Assembly (NCBI GenBank): GCA_963802635.1
Contig: CAWDJJ010000003.1
Span: 1,162,610 to 1,226,609, forward strand
Direction: 5' to 3'
Source: CAVTLG01 sp963802635
Lineage (GTDB): Bacteria; Chloroflexota; Ktedonobacteria; Ktedonobacterales; Ktedonobacteraceae
Length of the DNA stretch: 64,000 nt
The notes under the pieces were generated by a model. It did not search any database and was not told where the DNA came from. It saw only the letters and a program-made list of their open reading frames with translations. Below, in pieces: positions 36,304 through 44,081 of the stretch (within the stretch, counting starts at the first letter, position 1; each line of letters opens with the position of its first letter). The position numbers and the translations under genes are program-made.

Positions 36304-37497
36304 TTACTTATCCTGTAGCGCTGCCACACCGGGTAGCGTACGCCCTTCGAGGAACTCCAACGAAGCCCCACCACCTGTCGAAACGTGCGTCATTTTATCT
36401 GCTGCACCGGCCTGTTCCACTGCCGCCGCTGAGTCGCCGCCACCGATAATGGTCTGTGCGCCAGCTTTTGTGCGCTCTGACAGTATCTCTATGACGCGAT
36501 TGGTACCCTGTGCGAATGCAGGCATTTCAGCCACGCCTAACGTGCCATTCCACATAATTGTGCGCGCATTTGCAAGTATGCGACCAAACAGCTCAACCGT
36601 CTCTGGTCCGATATCGAGGATGCGCCAGCTAACCGGGACCTGCGTTACTGCGACGACTTTATGCTCGGCATCAGCGGCGAAGCGGTCGGCGATCACAGCA
36701 TCTATGGGTAGAACAAGCTCTTTTTGCTGCTGCTGTGCTTTGATGATCAGGTCGCGTGCCACGTCAAGCTTAGCTGCCTCATAAAGTGAATCACCAATTT
36801 CGTATCCCTGCGCTTTGAGGAACGTATTTGCCATACCACCGCCAATCAGGATGGTATCGGCGATGCTGATGAGTCGCTCTAATACGGCGATCTTGTCGGA
36901 TACTTTGGCACCACCAACGACTGCCGCAAAGGGACGCTGTGGATGCTCCAGTGTTGCACCCAGGAAGTTGATTTCCTTTTCCATCAGGAAACCGGCCACA
37001 CCCGGCAAATAATGTGTCACACCCTCGGTCGAGGCATGTGCACGATGCGCTGTACCAAATGCGTCATTGACGTAGAGGTCGCCGAGAGCTGCTAGCTGAC
37101 GTGCGAAGTCAGGATTATTCTTTTCTTCTTCTGTATGAAAGCGCAGATTCTCTAGTAACAAAACCTGACCAGGCTGTAATGCCATCGCCTGGGCTTCAAC
37201 GTCTGGACCAATGCTATCCCTGGCAATTTCTACAGGGCGTTTGAGTAATGCACGCAAACGTTGTGCAACGGGAGCCAGACTGAGGTTGTCCACTACTTTG
37301 CCAGCGGGACGTCCCAGGTGCGACATTAGAATAACAGTGGCTCCTGCATTCAGGAGATATTCAATGGTTGGTAATGCGGCAACGATGCGAGAGTCGTCGG
37401 TGATGTGTTGTTCTGCGTCGAGTGGGACATTGAAATCTACACGCACTAATACGCGTTTGCCTGCGACAGCGATATCACGTATCGTCTTTTTGTTCAT
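36304..37497 (-). CDS. pgk: Phosphoglycerate kinase
   Basis: A 397-residue glycolytic kinase transferring phosphate from 1,3-bisphosphoglycerate to ADP. The signature RVLVRVDFNVPLD is present, along with MSHLGRPAGK, LLENLRFHTEEEKN, YVNDAFGTAHRAHASTEG, VGGAKVSDKIAVLERL and a C-terminal GGGDSAAAVEQAG and THVSTGGGASLEFLEG. The length is standard. It is the middle gene of the gap-pgk-tpiA cluster. The tpiA-pgk junction contains TTGCCTATGGGTATTAC, resembling a scrap of the family 1 repeat. Confidence 0.97.
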   Translation of the reverse strand: MNKKTIRDIAVAGKRVLVRVDFNVPLDAEQHITDDSRIVAALPTIEYLLNAGATVILMSHLGRPAGKVVDNLSLAPVAQRLRALLKRPVEIARDSIGPDVEAQAMALQPGQVLLLENLRFHTEEEKNNPDFARQLAALGDLYVNDAFGTAHRAHASTEGVTHYLPGVAGFLMEKEINFLGATLEHPQRPFAAVVGGAKVSDKIAVLERLISIADTILIGGGMANTFLKAQGYEIGDSLYEAAKLDVARDLIIKAQQQQKELVLPIDAVIADRFAADAEHKVVAVTQVPVSWRILDIGPETVELFGRILANARTIMWNGTLGVAEMPAFAQGTNRVIEILSERTKAGAQTIIGGGDSAAAVEQAGAADKMTHVSTGGGASLEFLEGRTLPGVAALQDK

Positions 37498-37530
37498 CGT
37501 CTGTTCCTAAGCTATCATTGACACAAGGGA

Positions 37531-37546
37531 TGTTTCACGTGGAACA
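37531..37546. promoter_or_regulatory. parS-like ParB-binding site 1
   Basis: TGTTTCACGTGGAACA. Read on the other strand it is TGTTCCACGTGAAACA, an exact match to the bacterial parS consensus TGTTNCACGTGAAACA. It lies between gap and pgk. Confidence 0.8.
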
Positions 37547-37570
37547 CCCCCTGTGATACCGTCCGTTATT

Positions 37571-38584
37571 TTAGAAGCCTTTTTGGCCGATGAAATGCGT
37601 CAGGTCCGCGATACGGCTGGAGTAGCCCCACTCGTTGTCATACCAGGCGATAACCTTGATCATGTTGCCGCCGAGTACCATTGTGGACAGCCCATCGACG
37701 ATAGAGGAGCGCGAGTCACCACGGAAATCCGAAGATACCAGAGGCTCGTCGGTATAGCCCAGAATGCCCTTCAATGAGCCTGCTGCTGCATCCTTAAAAG
37801 CCTGGTTTACGGTTTCAACCGAGGCCTCTTTGCGGGTCGTGATGACAAAGTCAACCACAGAACCAGTGACGGTCGGGACGCGCAAGGACATGCCATCAAA
37901 ACGACCTTTCAGCTCTGGAATAACCAGTGCCAGTGCGCGTGCAGCGCCAGTTGTCGTGGGAATAATATTCACGGCGGCTGAGCGTGCGCGGCGCAGATCT
38001 TTGTGCACCTGATCCAGGATCTTCTGATCGTTTGTGTAGGAGTGGATGGTATTCATCAGGCCGCGCTCGATGCCGAAAACGTCATTGAGCACTTTGGCTG
38101 TCGGCGCGAGACAATTGGTCGTGCAGGAAGCATTCGAGATAATGTTGTGTTTTGCCGGATCATACACATTTTCGTTAACGCCCAGCACTATCGTCAAGTC
38201 TTCACCTTTGGCGGGAGCGGAAATAATGACCTTCTTTGCGCCACCCTTCAAATGAGCTGCGGCTTTATCGGCATCGGTGAAAAAACCTGTTGATTCGATG
38301 ACCAGCTCCACGCCCAGGTCGCCCCAGGGAATTTGCGCTGGATCGCGCTGTGAAATAACCTTGATCTCGCGACCGTTCACGATGAGTGAGTCGGCTGTTG
38401 CTGAGACCTCGCCGGGAAAGTGTCCGTAGGTCGAGTCATATTTGAGTAAGTGTGCGTTCGTTTTCGTATCAGTAAGGTCATTAACGGCCACAACCTCCAG
38501 ATCGTCTGGGTGTCGTTCCAACATTGCTTTGAGGGATTGACGCCCAATGCGTCCGAAACCGTTGATACCTATGCGTGTTGCCAT
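37571..38584 (-). CDS. gap: Glyceraldehyde-3-phosphate dehydrogenase, type I
   Basis: A 337-residue NAD-dependent GAPDH. The Rossmann start is RIGINGFGRIGRQ. The active-site segment SNASCTTNCLAPTAKVL holds the catalytic Cys, with HSYTNDQKILD, RRARSAAVNIIPTTTGAA and SLRVPTVTGSVVDF following. The C-terminus is WYDNEWGYSSRIADL. The ATG follows GGAG. It is the first gene of the leftward glycolytic cluster, separated from pgk by 73 bp that hold a parS-like site. Confidence 0.97.
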   Translation of the reverse strand: MATRIGINGFGRIGRQSLKAMLERHPDDLEVVAVNDLTDTKTNAHLLKYDSTYGHFPGEVSATADSLIVNGREIKVISQRDPAQIPWGDLGVELVIESTGFFTDADKAAAHLKGGAKKVIISAPAKGEDLTIVLGVNENVYDPAKHNIISNASCTTNCLAPTAKVLNDVFGIERGLMNTIHSYTNDQKILDQVHKDLRRARSAAVNIIPTTTGAARALALVIPELKGRFDGMSLRVPTVTGSVVDFVITTRKEASVETVNQAFKDAAAGSLKGILGYTDEPLVSSDFRGDSRSSIVDGLSTMVLGGNMIKVIAWYDNEWGYSSRIADLTHFIGQKGF

Positions 38585-38975
38585 GTGTCATTTTCTCCGT
38601 TTGTGTTTCGCTGTTGTATTTAGTTGACCCTGTGAAAAATACTCTTGCCTTGCATTCTGCTACACGCTTGTTGAGTATACGCAGTCAGCGACAAGTGTTT
38701 CTTTACTTACAATATCACCAGATGATAGAACTAGCAAGATATTCTGTGGGGAAATATGCAGGCTAAGGCGAATAGATGGAGTTATCATTCTATGAACAAA
38801 ACAACTATAAAGAAAATATTTACAAACTTTTTACATCTTTGTGTATATTTTCTAAAAGTTTTGCTTTATATTATCTTCAAGTGGTACGTACGTGCTGTAT
38901 CGTTGAGGGTGGGTGCATCGCGTCAGAAGTTGCTCTTGTCAACCAACAGTTAATATCTTTCGTAAGAGGGACTTG
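38585..38975. other. AT-rich divergent intergenic region
   Basis: A 391-bp gap between gap (leftward) and the gene at 38976 (rightward). It is markedly AT-rich around 38800-38880. It should contain both promoters, but no hexamer pair stands out. No repeat-family copy is present. Confidence 0.5.
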
Positions 38976-39479
38976 ATGGAAAATTATAATCCATATGATG
39001 AAACGTTAGCCTGGTCGCCAGAACAACAGAAAGCGGTTGGCAAGTTTCGTCCTGATCAAACATATGGCACACAGGCGCAGGTAAATTATCCTGCAGCTGA
39101 CTATGCTTACGCTCAATCCTCATTGCAGAGAGAGCGTGGGGTAAAGCTGTCCCCGACTGCTCCACGTCCTCCTGCCCGTATGTCAAAGGCGCAGGCCATT
39201 GCGATGGCACAGGACTTAAAAAGAGGCATTGCTGTTTCGTCAATCGCAGGCTTTGTAGTGCTTAGCATGTTGGTAGCTACTCATTTGCAAGCAACTGCTG
39301 CAAGCCAATCTACATCCTCGCCAGCATCCCAAAATACGTCATCGAACACAAATAATTCCGGTGGTTTCTTCCACCATCGGAGATGGGATCAGCAAAGTGG
39401 AAACCAGCAAAGGGGGGGATATGGCTTCGGAAACGGAGGGTCATTCCAGTCCCCTGGTACAAGCTCCAGCGTCTCCTAG
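38976..39479 (+). CDS. Single-pass membrane protein with Ser/Gly/Asn-rich tail, coupled to ApbE
   Basis: A 167-residue protein I do not recognise. A polar N-terminal part (about 1-90) is followed by one membrane helix at about 98-118 (GIAVSSIAGFVVLSMLVATHL) and a low-complexity tail (TSSNTNNSGGFFHHRRWDQQSGNQQRGGYGFGNGG). The ATG at 38976 has AGAGGGA upstream; an earlier in-frame start at 38913 does not. Its last 59 bp overlap the start of the ApbE gene, implying translational coupling. It could be a substrate or partner of the flavin transferase, but I see no clear flavinylation motif. Confidence 0.65.
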   Translation: MENYNPYDETLAWSPEQQKAVGKFRPDQTYGTQAQVNYPAADYAYAQSSLQRERGVKLSPTAPRPPARMSKAQAIAMAQDLKRGIAVSSIAGFVVLSMLVATHLQATAASQSTSSPASQNTSSNTNNSGGFFHHRRWDQQSGNQQRGGYGFGNGGSFQSPGTSSSVS

Positions 39480-40416
39480 CGCTGAGTTTGTCATACCGTT
39501 GGGGATGAGCCGGAAACAATTTCGGGCTATGGGTACAACAATTACCCTGCTCCTACCGCAAGATCAGCAGATAAAAGGAAGCGCCGCTGTTAGAGAACTC
39601 TTCGAAGAGTGGGAGCAAACGCTCAGTCGCTTTCGACCGGAGAGTGAGCTTTCCCAACTGAACCAGCATGCTGGTGGATTGGTGATCGTGAGCAAGTTGC
39701 TTTTTGACGTGCTTATGGAAGCTCTGGCTGCCGCGGAGGCGACGGATGGCCTTTATGATCCAACACTATTACAACAGCTCACGCGGCTTGGTTATGACCG
39801 TACCTTTGATGCTTTGCCGTCTGTACAAGCAGAGACAACCTATCATGGACAGCCCGGAGGTGCATGGCGCTCTATTCACGTTGAGCCAAAAATACGTTGT
39901 GTGGTGCTACCCGTCGGTGCGCACTTAGATTTCGGGGGTATTGCCAAAGGTATGGCTGTGGACGCCGCGCTTGAACGCTTACAGGAGACCGGTATCCAGA
40001 CTGCTCTGGTGAACGCTGGTGGGGATCTGGCTGTCAGAGGATTACCACCGGAGGCTGATCACTGGTCTGTTGCGATAGCTGGAAAAGATGTATCCTGGGC
40101 GCTACCTTTGCATCATGGAGCCATTGCTACCTCGGGCATTGCCAGGCGGCACTGGCTACAAGGGAGCGAACAACGTCATCACTTGCTTGATCCACGCACA
40201 GGATTGCCAGTCAGCAACGAACTCTGGTCAGTTAGTGTGGTCGCTGCGCGTTGCATCCAGGCGGAAATCTCTGCTAAGGTCGCCTTCATCCTTGGTTCAG
40301 AGAATGGTAAGGCCTTTTTTGCCAGACATCAACTGGCTGGTCTCTTTGTCAATGGAGATGGTACGTGGGAGGTCGCTGGTCGCTGGCCTGAACAGCTTAT
40401 GAGGCAGCTACTCTGA
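39421..40416 (+). CDS. apbE: ApbE-like FAD:protein FMN transferase
   Basis: A 331-residue flavin transferase of the ApbE family, which attaches FMN to Ser/Thr of exported flavoproteins using FAD and Mg. It shows FRAMGTTITL, LSRFRPESELSQLN, AAAEATDGLYDPTLL, LDFGGIAKGMAVDAALE, ALVNAGGDLAVRG, GAIATSGIARRHW and HHLLDPRTGLPV. The ATG at 39421 follows AAAGGGGGG and is chosen over a GTG at 39361. No lipobox is visible, so it is probably cytoplasmic or weakly exported. It overlaps the upstream membrane protein gene by 59 bp. Confidence 0.9.
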   Translation: MASETEGHSSPLVQAPASPSAEFVIPLGMSRKQFRAMGTTITLLLPQDQQIKGSAAVRELFEEWEQTLSRFRPESELSQLNQHAGGLVIVSKLLFDVLMEALAAAEATDGLYDPTLLQQLTRLGYDRTFDALPSVQAETTYHGQPGGAWRSIHVEPKIRCVVLPVGAHLDFGGIAKGMAVDAALERLQETGIQTALVNAGGDLAVRGLPPEADHWSVAIAGKDVSWALPLHHGAIATSGIARRHWLQGSEQRHHLLDPRTGLPVSNELWSVSVVAARCIQAEISAKVAFILGSENGKAFFARHQLAGLFVNGDGTWEVAGRWPEQLMRQLL

Positions 40417-40621
40417 ACGATATTGATCCCTTGAAATTGTTGTTCCCGACTGGTCGATAATGCATGAAAGAGTAGCATACATCCATTCACACTATTGATC
40501 TCCCCCATGCAGCGTCTCTTGCTATACAGTAGATTACTTCTACCTGGATTTGACTACATGTCGAGCTGTTGTCTTTTCGTCATGTTTTCAGTGCCGTTCT
40601 ACTGTGACCACCACTGGATTT

Positions 40622-40840
40622 GTTATATTGCCTTGCATTCAGATGAGAAATGTGCTCTGGCACATTTCTAGTAACGAGAGTTGCCGATCCGATGAGTTGA
40701 CTGCATCGCAGTAGCTGCCTCCTTGCAGTCAGATGAACCGAAGGTTAGAAGCGCCAGCTTCGTTTCTGACTGCGTAAGAGGCTCAACAGCAGCGTTGCTC
40801 ATCGGAACAAGAACACGTTTCTGAATGCATATGGGTATTA
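40622..40840. repeat. Family 1 composite element with nested units (copy d, inverted)
   Basis: In inverse orientation it starts GTTATATTGCCTTGCATTCAG and ends CTGAATGCATATGGGTATTA. Stem AAATGTGC/GCACATTT replaces the AAATATGC stem of other copies, a compensated change. Inside lie a CCGATGAG...CTCATCGG pair and a complete nested unit (GCAGTCAGATGAACC, GGTTAGAAGC, GCTTCGTTTCTGACTGC). About 219 bp, occupying much of the 40417-40954 gap. Confidence 0.82.
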
Positions 40841-40920
40841 CAACGAAACGTGAGCATGACCCGGAGTACTTTCTCATCGCCGTGATCGTTCATACTATAC
40901 TATTGTTACAGACATAGAAA

Positions 40921-40936
40921 TGTTTCACATGAAACA
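40921..40936. promoter_or_regulatory. parS-like ParB-binding site 2
   Basis: TGTTTCACATGAAACA, a perfect palindrome with one change in the central CACGTG relative to the parS consensus. It lies 18 bp before the SDR start. Confidence 0.65.
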
Positions 40937-40954
40937 TCACGAAGGAGAAGCTAC

Positions 40955-41701
40955 ATGTTTCAGGGTAAAAAGGTCGTTGTCACGGGTGCTGGACGTGGCA
41001 TTGGTCGCGTTCTTGCTCTGGGGTTTGCCGAGCAAGGAGCAACAGTGCTGGTCCATTATGCCCATGCGCAGCAGGAGGCCGAGGAGGTTGTTACACAGAT
41101 CAAAGTACAGAGTGGACAGGCTATGCTCGCACAAGCAGATCTGCGTAAACCGGAGGAGGTTGCTCGCCTGGTCAATGAAGCGCATGATCTACTTGGTCCA
41201 ATTGATGTCTGGATTAATAATGCCGGTGCCAGTGCTAATTCAAGCGAGACGCGTGGCATGAGTGAGATAGAGATATTTGAGCGCATGATTGGTGTGGATG
41301 TGATGGGAACATGGCGGTGCTGTCGTGAGGTTGGGCAATATATGTGCGCAGGTGGCTGCATTCTAACAACTGGTTGGGATCGCGCACTCGATGGCGCTCC
41401 AGGTTTTCCTAACCAGATGTATGCGATCAGCAAAGGTGCGATTATATCTCTCACGCGTTGTCTGGCGGCGGAGTTCGCGCCGCGTATCCGTGTCAACTGC
41501 ATCGCGCCTGGTCGTGTTGAGAATGAGTGGTCGCAACGGCTACCCTCCGCTACGCGACAAAGTGCTGCTCAGGAAGTACCACTGAAGCGTTGGGGCACGT
41601 CGGAGGATATTCTGGGTACAGCTCTTTTCCTTGCCTCCCCCGCTGCTTCATTTATTACCGGCCAGGTAATCCTGGTCAATGGTGGCGAGGTGATGCGTTA
41701 G
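40955..41701 (+). CDS. SDR-family oxidoreductase (FabG-like)
   Basis: A 248-residue classical short-chain dehydrogenase. It shows the VVVTGAGRGIGRVLA cofactor turn, WINNAGASAN, YAISKGAIISLTRCLAAEFAPRIRVNCIAPGRV with catalytic Tyr/Lys, and FITGQVILVNGGEV at the end. The Arg after the first Gly-rich turn suggests NADP. The segment before the Tyr (CILTTGWDRALDG) lacks the usual Ser-rich IVNISS motif, with Thr at or near the catalytic Ser position. Substrate unknown. The ATG follows AGGAG. Confidence 0.9.
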   Translation: MFQGKKVVVTGAGRGIGRVLALGFAEQGATVLVHYAHAQQEAEEVVTQIKVQSGQAMLAQADLRKPEEVARLVNEAHDLLGPIDVWINNAGASANSSETRGMSEIEIFERMIGVDVMGTWRCCREVGQYMCAGGCILTTGWDRALDGAPGFPNQMYAISKGAIISLTRCLAAEFAPRIRVNCIAPGRVENEWSQRLPSATRQSAAQEVPLKRWGTSEDILGTALFLASPAASFITGQVILVNGGEVMR

Positions 41702-41732
41702 CTACAACAACTTGGAGTCGTTGCTTTACCTG

Positions 41733-41800
41733 GCTAAGAGAGTGTTTGGAAAGCGCACACTTTTCGTCAGTATTGAGCTGAAACCAAACACTCTCTTAGC
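41733..41800. repeat. Family 2 short inverted-repeat element, copy b (inverted)
   Basis: A 68-bp element with ends GCTAAGAGAGTGTTTGG and CCAAACACTCTCTTAGC that are exact inverses over 17 bp. The interior reads the reverse of copies a and c (CACACTTTTCG, ATTGAGCTGAAA). It is 31 bp after the SDR stop. Confidence 0.88.
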
Positions 41801-41827
41801 AGATTGGGATTGAGTTACAAATTCAAA

Positions 41828-41843
41828 TGTTGCACGTGAAACA
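41828..41843. promoter_or_regulatory. parS-like ParB-binding site 3
   Basis: TGTTGCACGTGAAACA exactly matches the parS consensus TGTTNCACGTGAAACA. It lies in a non-coding gap between two small palindromic elements. Confidence 0.82.
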
Positions 41844-41920
41844 TCTATGTAGATAGGGTGACATCTCCCCATGCCTGAATGGCTGATTCTTACCCACATC
41901 TTTCGAGATATTCGGGCGAT

Positions 41921-42055
41921 ACGGGCGCGATAAATCTGGCCCCTACATCTCTGGCAATAAATTGCCTTTCTTTTCCTTTCCGGCAATGGATGGTCGTAGA
42001 GGATCTGCGCGGCGATTGATCGCCCGTAGGTAGGGGCCAGATTTATCGCGCCCGT
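41921..42055. repeat. Family 3 inverted-repeat element, copy b
   Basis: A 135-bp element with 26-bp perfect terminal inverted repeats. The left end begins ACGGGCGCGATAAATCTG (41921), and the exact inverse ends at 42055. Just inside the left end is the palindrome GGCAATAAATTGCC, shared with copies a and c. There is no coding capacity. It looks like a MITE. Confidence 0.88.
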
Positions 42056-42429
42056 TTTGATCTTAACGCATATATTACATCAAATATAGGATGAATGTAT
42101 TATCTTGTCAAAGATCATATTTACACGTATTTTGCTCTTCTTGAAACAATACATCGTCTTTTTCCCAGCCTCACATTGCCTCAAATCTCGCAGTGATGAC
42201 CGAGAAAGATGTGGGTAAAAGACAGGGCTGAAGGCCAGGGGTTTTACGGACCGCCAGGATAAAACATCAGGGTTAAGAGGGGTTGGCAAACCTGCTAAAA
42301 TAAGATGATGAATGCAGGGGTACGGGATAGCTGAAGCAGCATTAAATGCTAGTTTCTGCCAATCCAGCTCTCCTTGTTATTAGAGATATTGAGAAGTTGT
42401 GTAAAAGTTTGGGAAGAAGGAACAAAGAT

Positions 42430-43071
42430 ATGCCAATTGATCCACGGAAACGTCAGAAAGCGATCATGAAAAAGCGCAGTAAGCAGAAAGCTGCGCAACA
42501 TAAATTGCCACACCAGGGTTTTGCATCGACAGCGTCATCACAATCCATTATTCGCAACGCTCGCAGCTTTCCTCTTGTGGAATGTTGGATCAGTGGAGAC
42601 TGGCAGAAGAAGAACCTGGGATTGGTAGAGATCATTGTGGCTAGAGAGCAACCGGATGGGCAGATCTGCTTTGGTTTATATCTGGTTGATTACTTCTGTC
42701 TAGGACTCAAAAATACGCTGGCCCGTACAGATTTAACCCATGCTCAGTATCAGAAAGAGGCCCGCAAGATGCTTTTTCACGATACAGAACCGGAAATCTG
42801 TTCAGCCGAGCTGGCGCATCAGTTCATTTACGCTGCTATTGATTATGCTGCACAGTTTGGCTTTACTCCTGATAAAGGCTTTGAGTTGACGCAACATATA
42901 CTGGCTCCGCGTGGTGAATTGGCAGAGCCTTATGCCTTGACGTTTGGTCAAGATGGTAAGCCCTTTTTTGTGTCTGGACCACGCGATGATGCAAAACAGA
43001 TCATCAAGCAACTGGAGAGGACTGCAGGTCCCGGTAATTACGATTATATTGCAATAGCAAACCCTTTCTGA
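42430..43071 (+). CDS. Uncharacterised basic-N-terminus protein
   Basis: A 213-residue soluble protein whose function I do not recognise. The start MPIDPRKRQKAIMKKRSKQK is strongly basic, possibly nucleic-acid- or ribosome-binding. The rest is a compact mixed alpha/beta domain with FPLVECWISGDWQKKNLGLVEIIVAR, FGLYLVDYFCLGLKNTLAR and ELAHQFIYAAIDYAAQFGFTPDK. The ATG at 42430 is favoured by AGAAGGAA upstream and by the family-like MPIDPRKRQ start, although the frame opens at 42346. It sits alone between two non-coding stretches carrying parS-like sites. Confidence 0.7.
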   Translation: MPIDPRKRQKAIMKKRSKQKAAQHKLPHQGFASTASSQSIIRNARSFPLVECWISGDWQKKNLGLVEIIVAREQPDGQICFGLYLVDYFCLGLKNTLARTDLTHAQYQKEARKMLFHDTEPEICSAELAHQFIYAAIDYAAQFGFTPDKGFELTQHILAPRGELAEPYALTFGQDGKPFFVSGPRDDAKQIIKQLERTAGPGNYDYIAIANPF

Positions 43072-43135
43072 GCGTCTTCTCTGCGGCAGCTTTTTTGCAA
43101 TTGGCTGGCTATAGTGCAGCATGGCTATGCGTGGA

Positions 43136-43151
43136 TGTTTCACGTGGAACA
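43136..43151. promoter_or_regulatory. parS-like ParB-binding site 4
   Basis: TGTTTCACGTGGAACA, whose reverse strand exactly matches TGTTNCACGTGAAACA. It is the first of three spaced exactly 72 bp apart. Confidence 0.8.
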
Positions 43152-43207
43152 TTCTTATGAGCAGTTCTCCACGATGAGAAGAGAAAGCTATGGACGTTGT
43201 CACCAAT

Positions 43208-43223
43208 TGTTTCACGTGGAACA
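43208..43223. promoter_or_regulatory. parS-like ParB-binding site 5
   Basis: TGTTTCACGTGGAACA, identical to sites 1 and 4. It is the second site in the tandem array. Confidence 0.8.
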
Positions 43224-43279
43224 TTCTTATGAGCAGTTCTCCACGACGAGAAGAGAAGACTATGGACGTTGTCACCAAT

Positions 43280-43295
43280 TGTTTCATGTGGAACA
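43280..43295. promoter_or_regulatory. parS-like ParB-binding site 6
   Basis: TGTTTCATGTGGAACA, one mismatch from the consensus on the reverse strand. It is the third site in the tandem array and the most degenerate. Confidence 0.6.
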
Positions 43296-43432
43296 TGTTG
43301 TCTGTGCTGCTGGGCAAAGGGGAGTGTTTGGCTGCTTTCTTTCCACTTGCTGTATACAGGCGGATTTGTTACACTGTGGGGGATCAGAAAAAAGATCCTA
43401 TTATATTAAGCAGGGCGAAATGAGGTACTTCT

Positions 43433-43687
43433 ATGCGAGCAGTTGACGATAGCAGTCCTAAATATGCTGCCGTGCTTCGTATCCTACAAGTCTGGCAACA
43501 ATTGCCCGAGAGCGATGTCGTACGAATGATGCACGACTACTTTCTCGTTACTGATGATTTTCGTGAGATGGAGGAACAAGGTTTACTCACCATGGCTTTT
43601 GTGGGTGACGAGTACATGATTACCCCCACCTTACTAGGTCGGCTCTGGCTAGAGCAATACGAGTCTGGAGAACAGAACAATGGCTAA
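43433..43687 (+). CDS. Small winged-helix-like protein, coupled to a rhodanese
   Basis: An 84-residue acidic protein without a family name I can give. The helical start KYAAVLRILQVWQQLPESDVVRMM and the end ITPTLLGRLWLEQYESG look like a small winged-helix or protein-binding domain. The ATG follows TGAGGT, and the stop overlaps the rhodanese start by 8 bp, so the two are translationally coupled. Confidence 0.65.
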   Translation: MRAVDDSSPKYAAVLRILQVWQQLPESDVVRMMHDYFLVTDDFREMEEQGLLTMAFVGDEYMITPTLLGRLWLEQYESGEQNNG

Positions 43688-44033
43688 TGATTATGATGAT
43701 GAAGTATTACCGTATACCACAATTGGGACTGACGAGGCGAAGCGCCTGGTCGAGGCTGGCGTAACGGTTATCGACGTGCGACGGCCAGAAGAGTGGAACC
43801 GTGGGCATATCGCCGAGGCGGATTTGCTCACGATCAGCGGCATCTACACTTTTGGGCAAGCCCTTAAGGAGCGTCAATTGCCTGCCGATAAAGACGTTGT
43901 TTTTGTGTGTGCCTCGGGACAGCGCAGTGCGATGGCTTCTGAGATTGCACGTCTGGTTGGTTTGAATAAAGTCTACAATCTGGCGAATGGGATGAATGGT
44001 TGGGTTAATCGCGGCTATCCCATCGAACGCTAA
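43680..44033 (+). CDS. Rhodanese-domain protein
   Basis: A 117-residue single-domain rhodanese. It shows VTVIDVRRPEEWNRGHIAEA and the catalytic-loop VFVCASGQRSAMASEIARLVG with active Cys, followed by VYNLANGMNGWVNRGYPI. It is predicted to carry sulfur as persulfide in sulfur transfer or cyanide/thiosulfate chemistry. It is co-transcribed with the 84-residue protein and lies 48 bp before fabI. Confidence 0.92.
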   Translation: MANDYDDEVLPYTTIGTDEAKRLVEAGVTVIDVRRPEEWNRGHIAEADLLTISGIYTFGQALKERQLPADKDVVFVCASGQRSAMASEIARLVGLNKVYNLANGMNGWVNRGYPIER

Positions 44034-44081
44034 CCTTGTTTGCCTACTGTTATTACGTATTTGTGTGAGAGGAGTGAGTCC

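Larger units (their letters stand above)
43136..43295. repeat. 72-bp tandem repeat carrying three parS-like sites
   Basis: About 2.2 copies of a 72-bp unit. Each starts with the parS-like 16-mer, followed by TTCTTATGAGCAGTTCTCC and ending GGACGTTGTCACCAAT. The second copy differs from the first by only a few bases, so the duplication is recent. The 43072-43432 gap contains no other gene I can support. Confidence 0.88.
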
